Shown one piece after another: positions 8,895 to 17,566 of a stretch of 64,000 nt of DNA (positions are counted from its first letter, which is position 1; every line of letters begins with the position of its first letter). The notes under the pieces were generated by a model that was not told the origin of the DNA, ran no database searches, and saw only the letters and a list, made by a program, of their open reading frames with translations. Source of the DNA: JAHRVQ01 sp029941905 (GTDB lineage: Bacteria > Pseudomonadota > Gammaproteobacteria > Pseudomonadales > Azotimanducaceae); assembly GCA_029941905.1 (NCBI GenBank), contig JAPYTQ010000018.1, positions 1 through 64,000 on the forward strand, written 5' to 3'. A program made the translations under genes and the position numbers.

Positions 8895-10253
8895 TACTGA
8901 AGGTAACCAGGTTGCAAGGGTCGGCTGCCAGGCCAGCAATAGCAACATCAACAACTGCATGATGATAAACGGCACCACTCCTTTGTAGATATCCCAGGTA
9001 CGTACCGTGTCTGGCGCAACGCCTCGCAGGTAAAACAGGGCGAAACCAAAGGGCGGGGTGAGAAAAGAGGTCTGCAGGTTTATTGCTATCATCACTCCCA
9101 GCCAGACCGGGTCGAGACCCATGGCCAGTAGTACGGGGCCCACAATGGGTACGACCACAAATGTAATCTCAATAAAATCCAGAATAAAACCCAGCAGGAA
9201 TATAATCAGCATCACCAGTAGCATGGCAGCGACCACGCCACCGCCGAGCTGCGCAAATATGTCCTGAACGAGGACGTCGCCGTTAAAACCGCGAAACACC
9301 AGTGAGAAGATTGAGGCACCAATCAAAATGAAAAACACCATTGAAGTGGTGGTCGCTGTAGATTTACCCGCTTCAAACAATTGTTTGAAGTCTATGGCGC
9401 CGTAAAAAAACGCCAACAGCATCGCACCTGACGCGCCCACCGCAGCAGCTTCTGTCGGCGTTGCTATGCCGCTCAGAATCGAACCGAGTACCGCTCCGAT
9501 GAGGATCAGGGGCGGCGCCATGCTTTGAATGATCTCTGTAAATGAAACTGAAGATTCGTCGTCTTGTACCGGTGGTGCTAACTCTGGCTTGATGATTGAA
9601 ATTGCCAGGAGGTAAGACAGGTAAAATCCTACCAGAATAAGACCCGGTATCATTGCACCGGCGAACAGGTCCCCGATGGACACCGTTTTTGGATTAAAGA
9701 TGCCCATGTTGAGCTGAGCCTGCTGGTAGGCATTGGACAAAACGTCACCGAGTAGTACCAGGGCAATTGATGGAGGGATTATCTGTCCGAGCGTACCGGT
9801 CGCGCAGATTGTTCCGGTGGCCAGAGCGGGACTGTAATTGGATTTCAACATAATGGGCAATGACATCAACCCCATTGTCACGACCGTCGCACCGACGATA
9901 CCGGTGCTTGCTGCCATAAGCATTCCGACGATGGTGACTGAAATACCCAGCCCGCCCGGTACCTTACCAAATAACCGGCTCATGGCATCCAGTAAACGTT
10001 CCGCGATGTGGGAGCGCTCCAGGATGACGCCCATAAGAACAAACAACGGCACCGCCATGAGGGTTTGATTGGTGATAATGCCGAATAACCGACTGGGGGT
10101 CGCCAGGAGAAAAGAAGGCTCGAATGTCCCGGTGAGAATACCGACACCAGCCGCCATCAATGCGGTGCCGCCAAGGGTCAGCGCAACCGGGTACCCTAGC
10201 AGCAGAAAGATGAATGCCACGGCAAACATAATCAGGGCGGCGTATTCTGACAT
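8886..10253 (-). CDS. dctM: TRAP transporter large permease subunit (DctM)
   Basis: Transport subunit of a TRAP system, a 455-residue integral membrane protein with about 12 hydrophobic segments. Family landmarks are FLLLGYPVALTLGGTAL near the N-terminus, AASTGIVGATVVTMGLMSLPIML, GTICATGTLGQIIPPSIALVLLGD and SGIATPTEAAAVGASGA. It pairs with the small subunit gene 131 bases upstream on the same strand and with the lipoprotein receptor that converges on it. The start ATG immediately abuts the CTAG end of a short repeat element, so the native leader seems to have been displaced. The stop codon is TAG. Confidence 0.93.
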   Translation of the reverse strand: MSEYAALIMFAVAFIFLLLGYPVALTLGGTALMAAGVGILTGTFEPSFLLATPSRLFGIITNQTLMAVPLFVLMGVILERSHIAERLLDAMSRLFGKVPGGLGISVTIVGMLMAASTGIVGATVVTMGLMSLPIMLKSNYSPALATGTICATGTLGQIIPPSIALVLLGDVLSNAYQQAQLNMGIFNPKTVSIGDLFAGAMIPGLILVGFYLSYLLAISIIKPELAPPVQDDESSVSFTEIIQSMAPPLILIGAVLGSILSGIATPTEAAAVGASGAMLLAFFYGAIDFKQLFEAGKSTATTTSMVFFILIGASIFSLVFRGFNGDVLVQDIFAQLGGGVVAAMLLVMLIIFLLGFILDFIEITFVVVPIVGPVLLAMGLDPVWLGVMIAINLQTSFLTPPFGFALFYLRGVAPDTVRTWDIYKGVVPFIIMQLLMLLLLAWQPTLATWLPSVLF

Positions 10254-10294
10254 CTAGTGTAGTGTCCTATACAAAACGCACATTAAGCAAATCA
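10254..10294. repeat. Partial copy of short inverted-repeat element, family A
   Basis: This 41-base segment matches the first 41 bases of the complete element at 41014-41104 with one mismatch. It begins with the terminal inverted repeat CTAGTGTAGTGTCCTATACA and runs on through the interior as far as AAGCAAATCA. The opposite end is not recognisable before dctQ. Its CTAG terminus touches the ATG of dctM directly, just as the complete copy touches the ATG of trmB. It is probably a decayed non-autonomous transposable element. Confidence 0.8.
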
Positions 10295-10384
10295 CGAAAT
10301 GGCCAGATGGTAGCCGGTTCGAGAAGCCCTGAAGCTATAACATACGATAACATGTGTACGATCACTGCTGTCCATTTAGTGAAT

Positions 10385-10888
10385 CTAGTGCTTGCCTTGC
10401 AGCAGGGTTTCGAGGTTTCTTAACAATTCGGCGATCCCCTGTAAAAGTAACAATATGGCCATGACCGGAATAAGGGTTTTCAAAAGATAAACAAACGGCA
10501 GGCCACCGGGTTCCGGAGAACCTTCTTTCAGGGACCAGGAAAAAGAAACATAGTCGAGGCTGGTCCAGATGAGGAAGATTGCGACTGGAAAAAGAAACAC
10601 CAGGGTCCCGAACAGGTTCACTACAGCCCGAGTTTTCAGAGACAGTCTCTGGTAGACAATGTCTACGCTAACATGGCCGGACTGTCGCAAGGTGTAGGCT
10701 ATGCCTAACATAAAGACAATACCATGAAGATAGATCACCGTTTCCTGGATGGAAGTGGCACCAACATTGAACAGGTACCTGGCGGCTACGACGATGCAAG
10801 TGAGCAACATCATGATCAATGTCAACGGTGCGATGATGGTGCCGACACAATCCGACAACAGATCGATAAGATGAGTGATCTTTTTCAA
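10385..10888 (-). CDS. dctQ: TRAP transporter small permease subunit (DctQ)
   Basis: Four-helix membrane partner of DctM. Its 167 residues contain hydrophobic segments near residues 17-38, 48-64, 89-108 and 133-152, with the family pattern LTCIVVAARYLFNVG, ETVIYLHGIVFMLGIAYTLRQSGHVSVDI. The start is read as TTG because an AGGGGAAA ribosome-binding sequence sits just before it and the next residues are the basic KKITHL. It should be transcribed with dctM, although a 131-base gap with a repeat remnant separates them. The TAG stop lies in a CTAGTG hexamer. Confidence 0.9.
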   Translation of the reverse strand: MKKITHLIDLLSDCVGTIIAPLTLIMMLLTCIVVAARYLFNVGATSIQETVIYLHGIVFMLGIAYTLRQSGHVSVDIVYQRLSLKTRAVVNLFGTLVFLFPVAIFLIWTSLDYVSFSWSLKEGSPEPGGLPFVYLLKTLIPVMAILLLLQGIAELLRNLETLLQGKH

Positions 10889-10964
10889 ATTTCCCCTTTT
10901 TTACCAAGAAAAAAACATCCGCTTAAAGCGTCGATTCTAACCCGAGGTCATTGGACCGCGCTGG

Positions 10965-11840
10965 CTACAGGTCAATCGCAGGTTCGATTCTGTTATCATG
11001 GATCAGCTGCGCAAATGCGGTTTCCAATCGGCGAAATATATCCCGTTTTGGGGGCAGTTGCCTACCGGCGACTGAAGCAACCGGAATGAGCTCAGCACCC
11101 GTGCCCGTTAAAAAACACTCATCTGCCGTATAAAGATCGTAGACGGATAACAAGGCCTGTTCACAGACAATCCCCAGACCTGCCGCGATTTCAATGATGA
11201 CTGATCGGGTAATCCCATCGAGTGGGCCTTCTGATGTGGGTGGTGTCAACAGGTGACTATTTTTGACGATAAAGATGTTGTCTGCTGTACCCTCTGCGAC
11301 TCTACCCGCCTGATTTAGCAGGATCGCCTCATCAGCTCCGGCGGCAGAAGCCTCCTGTTTTGCCGAAATCTGGTTCAGGTAATTCAGCGTCTTGACCCGA
11401 GGATCCAACTGGTCGGCGTTGAGCCTTCTGGTTGATGCAATAATTACATTAACGCCCCGTTGACGGGATTCCGGTGACACCATGGCCAGTTCATCAGCGA
11501 TGATAATAGTCCTCGCCTGTATACAACTTGCTGGATCCAGGCCAAGGGAACCTTCGCCACGGGTCACCACGAGCCGAATATATCCGTCTGAAAGGCCGGA
11601 CGCTTTGATCGTTCGCTCAATTGCCTGCTTCATATCAGCCTTCGACATCGGTAGTTCGAGTCCGATGGCTATCGCAGAGTCCCTGAGTCTGTCCAGGTGC
11701 TGGTCGACGCGGAAACTCCGATGGGCATAAAAACGTAAACCTTCAAACACGCCGTCGCCGTAAAGCAACCCGTGGTCCATAACAGAAATGGTCGCCTCTT
11801 CGGCTCTGCGTGGTACGCCATCAATGGTACAAGCGCGCAT
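10965..11840 (-). CDS. Class IV aminotransferase (branched-chain / D-amino acid type)
   Basis: PLP-dependent fold-type IV transaminase, 291 residues. The PLP lysine is in the segment DPRVKTLNYLNQISAKQEA, followed by GADEAILLNQAGRVAEGTADNIFIVKN and GITRSVIIE, and the N-terminal DHGLLYGDGVFEGLRFY. These features favour the short IlvE branch that acts on branched-chain amino acids, but D-alanine transaminase activity cannot be excluded by reading alone. AGGAGGAGACA precedes the ATG. It lies 27 bases downstream of a TrmB-type regulator on the same strand, which suggests co-transcription and control by that regulator or its ligand. Stop is TAG. Confidence 0.9.
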   Translation of the reverse strand: MRACTIDGVPRRAEEATISVMDHGLLYGDGVFEGLRFYAHRSFRVDQHLDRLRDSAIAIGLELPMSKADMKQAIERTIKASGLSDGYIRLVVTRGEGSLGLDPASCIQARTIIIADELAMVSPESRQRGVNVIIASTRRLNADQLDPRVKTLNYLNQISAKQEASAAGADEAILLNQAGRVAEGTADNIFIVKNSHLLTPPTSEGPLDGITRSVIIEIAAGLGIVCEQALLSVYDLYTADECFLTGTGAELIPVASVAGRQLPPKRDIFRRLETAFAQLIHDNRIEPAIDL

Positions 11841-11855
11841 GATTGTCTCCTCCTG

Positions 11856-11871
11856 CTAGTAGTCCTACTAG
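11856..11871. promoter_or_regulatory. Short palindrome between regulator and aminotransferase genes
   Basis: CTAGTAG and CTACTAG are perfect 7-base inverted arms separated by TC. The palindrome contains the stop codon of the regulator and lies just before the ribosome-binding sequence of the aminotransferase. It may be a small hairpin affecting translation of the downstream gene, or a secondary binding site. No experimental parallel is known to me. Confidence 0.35.
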
Positions 11872-12695
11872 GCTTCGGCGTTGAATACATCCCTCAATTT
11901 TTCATAATTCGCACCAAACCGGGCTAACATCTCTTTGTTCAGGAACCGGGTCACCTTGGTGATGTACACATCATGTTTTATATAGTCTTCTGCGACCGTC
12001 ACAAAGGCCTGGGTTTTTGACCAGGCAGCGTCAATCGACCCGATTTTCCGGAAGTTGGCAATCAGAACAACCTGGCTGTCTGCCACCAGAGTCAGACCTC
12101 TGCCGCCCTTCTCTTCATAGAGCGTCTTTTCAACGGGATGGTGATAAGTTGCACCAATGGTTTGGGTCGGAGGTCCAAAGTGCACCAGGGCAATTTTTGC
12201 TCCCTGGTTTTCTGCCTCCCGAAGATCCTGTTCAAGCCAGGAAAGCTCTTCTGGCCAGCATGAGACCAACAGACTGGATCGAGTCTGGCGGATCATTTCA
12301 CTTGCTTTGGCGACGATCTGACCGCGAGTGGTGAGAGGCCAGATATAATCTCCGCCGGGTGAATCATGAACGAGCTCAAGCAGTGGCAGCAACTCCCTGG
12401 TTTGAGACAACGCCGTTTCCTGAATCTGCCGGGAAAAGTCCTCCGGGCTGAGTGCTACATAATGCTGACCCCGTTTGCCTGATGACTGTTTTGTTTCAGA
12501 TGATGTGGGTTGAACCACGCCTTTCGATACCAGTTTGTTGAGGGTTTCGTAGATCTTTGAAGTCGGCACCGTTGATCTTTTTGCGACCTCGTAAGCACTG
12601 GCAGGTTGACATGACAGTAAGCCAAGGTAGGCCTTGGCCTCGTAAGCGGTAAATCCCATCTGCTGAATTAATGCAATTGTTTTGTCCGTTAGCAC
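11868..12695 (-). CDS. TrmB-type transcriptional regulator with C-terminal effector domain
   Basis: A 275-residue regulator. Residues 1-75 form a winged helix of the TrmB/GntR-like type (GFTAYEAKAYLGLLSCQPASAYEVAKRS, KIYETLNKLVSKGVVQPT). The rest (GGDYIWPLTTRGQIVAKASEMIRQTRSSLLVSCWPEELSWLEQDLREAENQGAKIALVHFG) resembles the phospholipase D-like effector fold found in TrmB proteins. Such proteins are best studied in archaea as sugar regulators; this one is next to an aminotransferase, so its ligand may be an amino acid or oxoacid. A perfect palindrome lies 29 bases upstream of the start and is the obvious autoregulatory site. It is unrelated to the tRNA methyltransferase TrmB at 41105. Confidence 0.85.
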   Translation of the reverse strand: MLTDKTIALIQQMGFTAYEAKAYLGLLSCQPASAYEVAKRSTVPTSKIYETLNKLVSKGVVQPTSSETKQSSGKRGQHYVALSPEDFSRQIQETALSQTRELLPLLELVHDSPGGDYIWPLTTRGQIVAKASEMIRQTRSSLLVSCWPEELSWLEQDLREAENQGAKIALVHFGPPTQTIGATYHHPVEKTLYEEKGGRGLTLVADSQVVLIANFRKIGSIDAAWSKTQAFVTVAEDYIKHDVYITKVTRFLNKEMLARFGANYEKLRDVFNAEA

Positions 12696-12723
12696 TGAAG
12701 AATCCTGAAGTTAGCTGTAAATA

Positions 12724-12747
12724 TAGTAACTACAAAGGTAGTTACTA
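12724..12747. promoter_or_regulatory. Perfect palindrome, candidate operator of the TrmB-type regulator
   Basis: Arms TAGTAACTAC and GTAGTTACTA are perfectly complementary over ten bases with the 4-base spacer AAAG. The site is 29 bases upstream of the regulator start and between that gene and the 3' end of ubiA. Its length and symmetry suit a dimeric winged-helix protein. A second, shorter symmetry GATTAG-TG-CTAATC occurs at 12771-12784. Binding by the adjacent regulator is inferred from position only. Confidence 0.65.
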
Positions 12748-12812
12748 ACAATTTGAAGTGTAAACCGCCGGATTAGTGCTAATCAAGCTCAATTTCTATC
12801 ATTGTTTGAAGT

Positions 12813-13727
12813 TCAGGTGCCGATAGTGATCCAGAAATGGAACAACACACCGGTAAAAATAGATAAACCGGCCCAGTGATTACTCCGAAAAGCACGAAGA
12901 CAGTTAAGGCGTTCACGATCCCTGATCAGCACTTGCTGGTACAGAAATAGCGCGGATGTCACTGCTAGACCCAGATAGTATGGCCAGCTGAGGTCTACCA
13001 AACGCACGAGCAGCAACATGGTGAAAATAAACAAAATCTGGAGTAATCCGATCATCAGCTTATCCATATCCGCGAAGAGAATAGCAGTAGATTTAAGCCC
13101 GATCCTAAGATCATCGTCACGATCGACCATGGCGTACTGGGTATCGTAAGCCACGGTCCAGACCACATTGGCAGCTAACAGTAACCAGGCGATGTTGGGA
13201 ACCGTGTCTAAGGTGGCTGCAAACGCCATGGGGATTCCAAATGAAAAGGCGACCCCAAGGACCACCTGGGGCATATGGGTGAAGCGCTTTGTATAAGGGT
13301 AGATGGCGGCAATCCCGGCGGCAATCCCGGCGAGGCCCACAGTCAGCCAATTCGTGGTGAGCACAAGAATTAGTGAAATAAACAACAGGATGGTCATGAA
13401 AGCGACCGCTTCAAACAGGGCGAGATCACCCGTAGCCAGGGGTCTGTTTTTGGTACGTTTGACTAAAAGGTCAAACTTGCGATCTGCGATATCATTAATG
13501 ATGCAACCGGCTGATCGCGTCAGCACCGTGCCGAGGGTGAAGACGATAAAAAGATGCCAACCCGGAAAACCCTCCGCAGCGAACCAGAGCCCCCACAAAG
13601 TTGGCCAGAGTAGTAGATAGATCCCGATGGGATTGTTCAGGCGAGCCAGGACGACAAAATGCCTTATTTTTGGGTAATGCTGAAGAAAATCTTGTTGAAA
13701 GTTGTTGATCATAGAAATTGCGGGCAA
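12813..13727 (-). CDS. ubiA: 4-hydroxybenzoate octaprenyltransferase
   Basis: Membrane prenyltransferase attaching the polyprenyl tail to 4-hydroxybenzoate in ubiquinone synthesis. The two Asp-rich motifs are visible as NDIADRKFD and DTQYAMVDRDDD, embedded in about eight hydrophobic helices; RLNNPIGIYLLLWPTLWGLW is the family N-terminus. From TTG the protein is 304 residues, preceded by AGGAAAAAA at good spacing. An ATG five codons in (13712) gives 299 residues but lacks as good a ribosome-binding site. The chorismate lyase gene ubiC, often beside ubiA in this group, is not present here. Confidence 0.95.
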   Translation of the reverse strand: MPAISMINNFQQDFLQHYPKIRHFVVLARLNNPIGIYLLLWPTLWGLWFAAEGFPGWHLFIVFTLGTVLTRSAGCIINDIADRKFDLLVKRTKNRPLATGDLALFEAVAFMTILLFISLILVLTTNWLTVGLAGIAAGIAAIYPYTKRFTHMPQVVLGVAFSFGIPMAFAATLDTVPNIAWLLLAANVVWTVAYDTQYAMVDRDDDLRIGLKSTAILFADMDKLMIGLLQILFIFTMLLLVRLVDLSWPYYLGLAVTSALFLYQQVLIRDRERLNCLRAFRSNHWAGLSIFTGVLFHFWITIGT

Positions 13728-13972
13728 TTTTTTCCTGGATTACAGTTTGATGTTGTAGCTACTCTCATTCTAACGGTTTTCAGCGCCGGATTATTTACTG
13801 GAGAAAAAGCGCGTGGAATGGTCAGGGCTGTAATCCATAGTAAGTAGTCTCATGAATTCTTAAAAAACATGACTTTAACGTCAGGAAATAGTTAGAATCC
13901 GTCGCTTCGTTTGTCTTTTAGTATCACGGGGACGAGTCAATACAATACGCAAATCAGGAAATTAGTAATTAC

Positions 13973-14137
13973 ATGAAAAAGTGGCAGTGCATAGTTTGTG
14001 GTTTCATTTATGATGAAGCAGAAGGACTTGAAGAAGAGGGCCTGGCGCCCGGGACGGCGTGGGATGATATTCCAGATGACTGGGTCTGTCCTGAATGTGG
14101 CGTCAGTAAGGAAGATTTTGAAATGGTGGAAATCTAA
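13973..14137 (+). CDS. Rubredoxin
   Basis: A 54-residue iron protein with the two rubredoxin CxxCG knuckles, CIVCGFIYDEAEG and CPECGVSKEDFE, and the conserved APGTAWDDIPDDWVCP between them. The four Cys bind one Fe, and the protein acts as a small cytoplasmic electron carrier. ATG follows TCAGGAAATTAG. It is transcribed toward the dicarboxylate symporter 31 bases downstream and divergently from ubiA. It is too short for a 60-residue ORF cut-off and would be missed by such a filter. The partner reductase or oxygenase is not in this window. Confidence 0.95.
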   Translation: MKKWQCIVCGFIYDEAEGLEEEGLAPGTAWDDIPDDWVCPECGVSKEDFEMVEI

Positions 14138-14168
14138 TCGTTTTTTTTGTAATTAAACAGGAAGCCTG

Positions 14169-15491
14169 ATGCAACAAACCAACCTCACTAGAAATATCCT
14201 GATTGGGATGGTTCTCGGCATTGTTCTCGGTTCTGCAGCGTATGACGGTGACTCTATTCTTCCCGGGGTGCTGGGGGAAATAGCCGGTTGGACGGGTCTG
14301 TCGGAAGACAATTTTCTCAGGGTCTACCTGATTGAAGGCTTGTTCGATATTGGCGGCAAGATATTTATTATCAGCCTGAAGCTTCTTGTGGTGCCACTGG
14401 TATTTGTCTCTTTGGTCTGTGGCGCCAGTAATCTGGGTGACGGGTCAAGTATGGGGCGGATAGGTCTGAAGACCATGGCACTTTATCTGTTTACGACAGC
14501 GGTCGCGATCAGCATCGCATTGTTTGTCGCCACACTCATTAATCCGGGTAATGGGATTAACCTCACCAGTGCGGCTGAGTTTGTGTCGAAGGAGAGCCCG
14601 CCCCTGAAAGAAGTTATAATCAACATAGTCCCATCCAACCCGATAAGGGCCATGTCCGAGGGCAACATGTTGCAGGTGATCGTATTCGCGATCCTGATTG
14701 GCATCTCGATTACCAAATGTGGAGAAGCCGGGCGTAGAATCAAAAGCCATTTGGAAGATTGGAATGAAGTGGTCATGCGCCTGGTGTTGATGCTGATGTC
14801 AGTGGCGCCCTTCGGCGTTTTTTGCCTGTTGATCACATTGTTTTCCAACATGGGATTTACAACCATTGCTGACCTGCTTAAGTACTTCCTCACGGTAGCC
14901 GGAGTGTTGGTTATTCACTTCCTGATAACCTATGGATTAATGGTCAGGTTCATCGCGAGGCTGGACCCGAGAATCTTTGTTTCCCACATGTGGCCAGTGA
15001 TGGTATATGCGTTTAGTACTTCATCAAGTAACGCGACCCTGCCGGTGACCCTGAGAACTGTAGAAGGAAAAATAGGCGTCAAGAATGAGGTAGCGTCGTT
15101 TACGGTACCTCTGGGCGCTACCATTAACATGGATGGTACTGCGATTATGCAAGGTGTTGCGACGGTCTTCATAGCCCAGGCATTCAATGTTGAAATTGGA
15201 ATGACGGGCTACCTGATGGTGATACTTACGGCAACGCTAGCCTCGATTGGTACCGCCGGTGTGCCGGGTGTTGGGTTGATTACCCTGGCGCTGGTGTTGC
15301 AGCAGGTGGGATTACCGGTGGAAGGTATCGCCTTGATCATTGGTGTTGATCGTCTGTTGGATATGATGCGCACCGCAGTTAATGTCACAGGAGACGCGAC
15401 GGTGTCGGCCATTGTTGCCAGGAGTGAAGATAAGTTTAATCTTGATGTGTTTCTGTCCAGCGGGGAACATCAACCTGTTAAGGGAACTTAA
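14169..15491 (+). CDS. Dicarboxylate/amino acid:cation symporter (DAACS family)
   Basis: Sodium- or proton-coupled symporter for C4-dicarboxylates or glutamate/aspartate. The 440 residues contain the two re-entrant hairpins of the family: the Ser-rich STSSSNATLP in HP1 and IGTAGVPG in HP2. They also show NMDGTAIMQG in TM7 and DRLLDMMRTAVNVTGD in TM8, the cation and substrate site. DctA, GltP and GltT types cannot be separated confidently. ATG follows AACAGGAAGCC. The gene's last 4 bases overlap the 3' end of recG on the other strand. Co-transcription with the rubredoxin gene is possible. Confidence 0.92.
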   Translation: MQQTNLTRNILIGMVLGIVLGSAAYDGDSILPGVLGEIAGWTGLSEDNFLRVYLIEGLFDIGGKIFIISLKLLVVPLVFVSLVCGASNLGDGSSMGRIGLKTMALYLFTTAVAISIALFVATLINPGNGINLTSAAEFVSKESPPLKEVIINIVPSNPIRAMSEGNMLQVIVFAILIGISITKCGEAGRRIKSHLEDWNEVVMRLVLMLMSVAPFGVFCLLITLFSNMGFTTIADLLKYFLTVAGVLVIHFLITYGLMVRFIARLDPRIFVSHMWPVMVYAFSTSSSNATLPVTLRTVEGKIGVKNEVASFTVPLGATINMDGTAIMQGVATVFIAQAFNVEIGMTGYLMVILTATLASIGTAGVPGVGLITLALVLQQVGLPVEGIALIIGVDRLLDMMRTAVNVTGDATVSAIVARSEDKFNLDVFLSSGEHQPVKGT

Positions 15492-17566
15492 ACCTGGGCT
15501 AGTTTTTCAGGCGCGGTTAACCAGCGATCCATTATCGCTTGTGCCATTTCCCGATCGCTGACAAGTAGTTTGTCAGCGAGTCTGCGAACGTCATGCAACA
15601 TATGGTTGTCGCGCAATAAGTCGGCGACTTTAAACTGCACAGCACCTGACTGACGGCTGCCGAAGAGTTCCCCGGGGCCTCTGATTTCAAGGTCTTTCTC
15701 TGCAATAAAGAAACCGTCCTGGCTTTCTCGCATGACATTCAACCGTTGTCTGGAAATCTGTCCCATGGGTGGGTGATACAGCAGGATACAGTAACTCTTT
15801 GCACTGCCACGACCGATTCGACCCCGTAATTGGTGTAACTGTGCCAGGCCAAGCCTTTCCGGATTTTCGATGACCATCAGGCTTGCATTGGGAACATCAA
15901 CGCCGACTTCTATCACGGTAGTTGCCACCAGCAGATTGATATTACCAGCCTTAAAATCAGCCATTACCTTTGTTTTGTTGTTAGCTGTCATTCTGCCGTG
16001 AATCAAGCCGACGTTTAGTGACGGCAAGAATTCTTTTAGTTGCACAGCGGTGGATTCTGCTGCCTGGCATTGCAGAACTTCTGAATCCTCAATAAGCGTA
16101 CATACCCAATAGGCCTGGGCCTGGTTTTGACAGGCAGATTCAATTCGTTGCATGATTTCGTCCCGTCGATCATCGGGAATCACGGAGGTTGTGATGGGGG
16201 ATCGTCCGGGGGGCAGTTCGTCGATCACTGAACAGTCCATATCCGCGTACAAGCTCATGGTCAGAGTGCGGGGAATAGGCGTGGCGGTCATCACCAGTTG
16301 ATGCGGAAGCATTCCGTCGAGCTCGCCCTTTTCCCGCAGCGCCAGGCGCTGATGGACGCCAAATCGATGTTGCTCGTCCACCACAACCAGGCCCAGGTTG
16401 TGGAATACAACATCCTGCTGAAACAAGGCATGGGTACCAATCACAATATCAGCCTGGCCGCTTTCGATTAATGCCAACTGCTCAGCTCTTTTTTTACCCT
16501 TCACTTTGCCGGACAACCAGGCTGTGGTGAGACCCAATGGGGCGAACCAGGCAGCGAAGTTAATCAGGTGCTGTTCCGCCAGGATTTCTGTTGGTGCCAT
16601 AATTGCGGTCTGCAGCCTATTCTCGGCTGCATGAGCACTGGCCAGTGCAGCGATGACTGTTTTACCCGAACCCACATCACCTTGTAGTAGTCTCAACATC
16701 GGCAATGGTTTACTCATATCAGTACAGATTTCATCAGCGACTCTTAATTGGGCGGTAGTCAGTTGAAACCCGAAGCCGATCTTTAGATTGCCGTAGATTT
16801 GGGCGGGGGCTGCAAGCGCGGCTGCCTTGAGGCTCTGCATTTCCTCTCTGATCAACCGCATACTGGTATGGTGAGCCAACAGTTCTTCAAAGGCGAGGCG
16901 CTGCTGTGCTGGGTGAGTACCTTGCTGCAACTGCATTAATCCTATACCCGGCGAAGGATTATGAACCAGTTTGATGGCAGCGTTGATATTGATGGCATTG
17001 AGCTCTGGATATTGAGATCCCAGATCCTGCAGGACCCGGTCTTGTTCCATGAGTGTTAATACCTGTTTAACAATGCTGCGATATCGTTGTTGTGTCACGC
17101 CTTGAGTACTCGGGTAAACAGGGGTGAGATTTTCTTCGAGGCTGTCTCGTTTGGTTGAATATTCCGGATGGTACATTTCGAATCCAGCAGCCCCGCGCCT
17201 GACCTCCCCGACACATCGCAAGGCCGTGGCTTTTTTTAGATTAGCCTGTTGTGCTTTTGAAAAGTGATAGAACCTCAGGGCGATCGTTCCCGTGTTGTCC
17301 CTGACATGTACCAATAGGCTTCGACGTCTGCCGAATGCGACGTCGCTGGATAAAACCTTGCCTTCGATTACGATGATTGAACCTGATTCAGCGGCTGCGA
17401 TGGGAGTTATGTGGGTTCGATCTTCGTATCGCAGCGGCAGGTGAAACAAGACATCTTGCAGGGATGTGATACCAATTCTGGCCAGTTTTTCTGCCAATGA
17501 TGGACCGACACCTTTAAGGGATTGAATATTTTCCTGGTCCAGCCACCTTGTCTCGATCCGGGTCAA
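15488..17566 (-). CDS. recG: ATP-dependent DNA helicase RecG
   Basis: Remodels stalled replication forks and branched recombination intermediates. The 692 residues include the N-terminal helix-hairpin and OB wedge domain (LKGVGPSLAEKL, FHLPLRYEDRT, KVLSSDVAFGRRRSLLVHVRD) and a helicase core with Walker A GDVGSGKTV, DEQHRFGVHQR, the motif MTATPIPRTLTM, TTVIEVGVDVPNA and QLRGRIGRG. The start is TTG, overlapping the ridA stop as TTGA. The order spoT-ridA-recG with 1-4 base overlaps is a translationally coupled operon. Confidence 0.97.
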   Translation of the reverse strand: MTRIETRWLDQENIQSLKGVGPSLAEKLARIGITSLQDVLFHLPLRYEDRTHITPIAAAESGSIIVIEGKVLSSDVAFGRRRSLLVHVRDNTGTIALRFYHFSKAQQANLKKATALRCVGEVRRGAAGFEMYHPEYSTKRDSLEENLTPVYPSTQGVTQQRYRSIVKQVLTLMEQDRVLQDLGSQYPELNAININAAIKLVHNPSPGIGLMQLQQGTHPAQQRLAFEELLAHHTSMRLIREEMQSLKAAALAAPAQIYGNLKIGFGFQLTTAQLRVADEICTDMSKPLPMLRLLQGDVGSGKTVIAALASAHAAENRLQTAIMAPTEILAEQHLINFAAWFAPLGLTTAWLSGKVKGKKRAEQLALIESGQADIVIGTHALFQQDVVFHNLGLVVVDEQHRFGVHQRLALREKGELDGMLPHQLVMTATPIPRTLTMSLYADMDCSVIDELPPGRSPITTSVIPDDRRDEIMQRIESACQNQAQAYWVCTLIEDSEVLQCQAAESTAVQLKEFLPSLNVGLIHGRMTANNKTKVMADFKAGNINLLVATTVIEVGVDVPNASLMVIENPERLGLAQLHQLRGRIGRGSAKSYCILLYHPPMGQISRQRLNVMRESQDGFFIAEKDLEIRGPGELFGSRQSGAVQFKVADLLRDNHMLHDVRRLADKLLVSDREMAQAIMDRWLTAPEKLAQV

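Noticed and set aside
10724..11133. Plus-strand ORFs opposite dctQ and the aminotransferase
   Set aside because: Antisense to two well-supported genes with no family features.
13728..13972. Search for a ubiC remnant or small gene between ubiA and rubredoxin
   Set aside because: A short + frame at 13659-13847 overlaps ubiA antisense and resembles nothing; no UbiC-like residues were found. The 245 bases hold no feature I can support.
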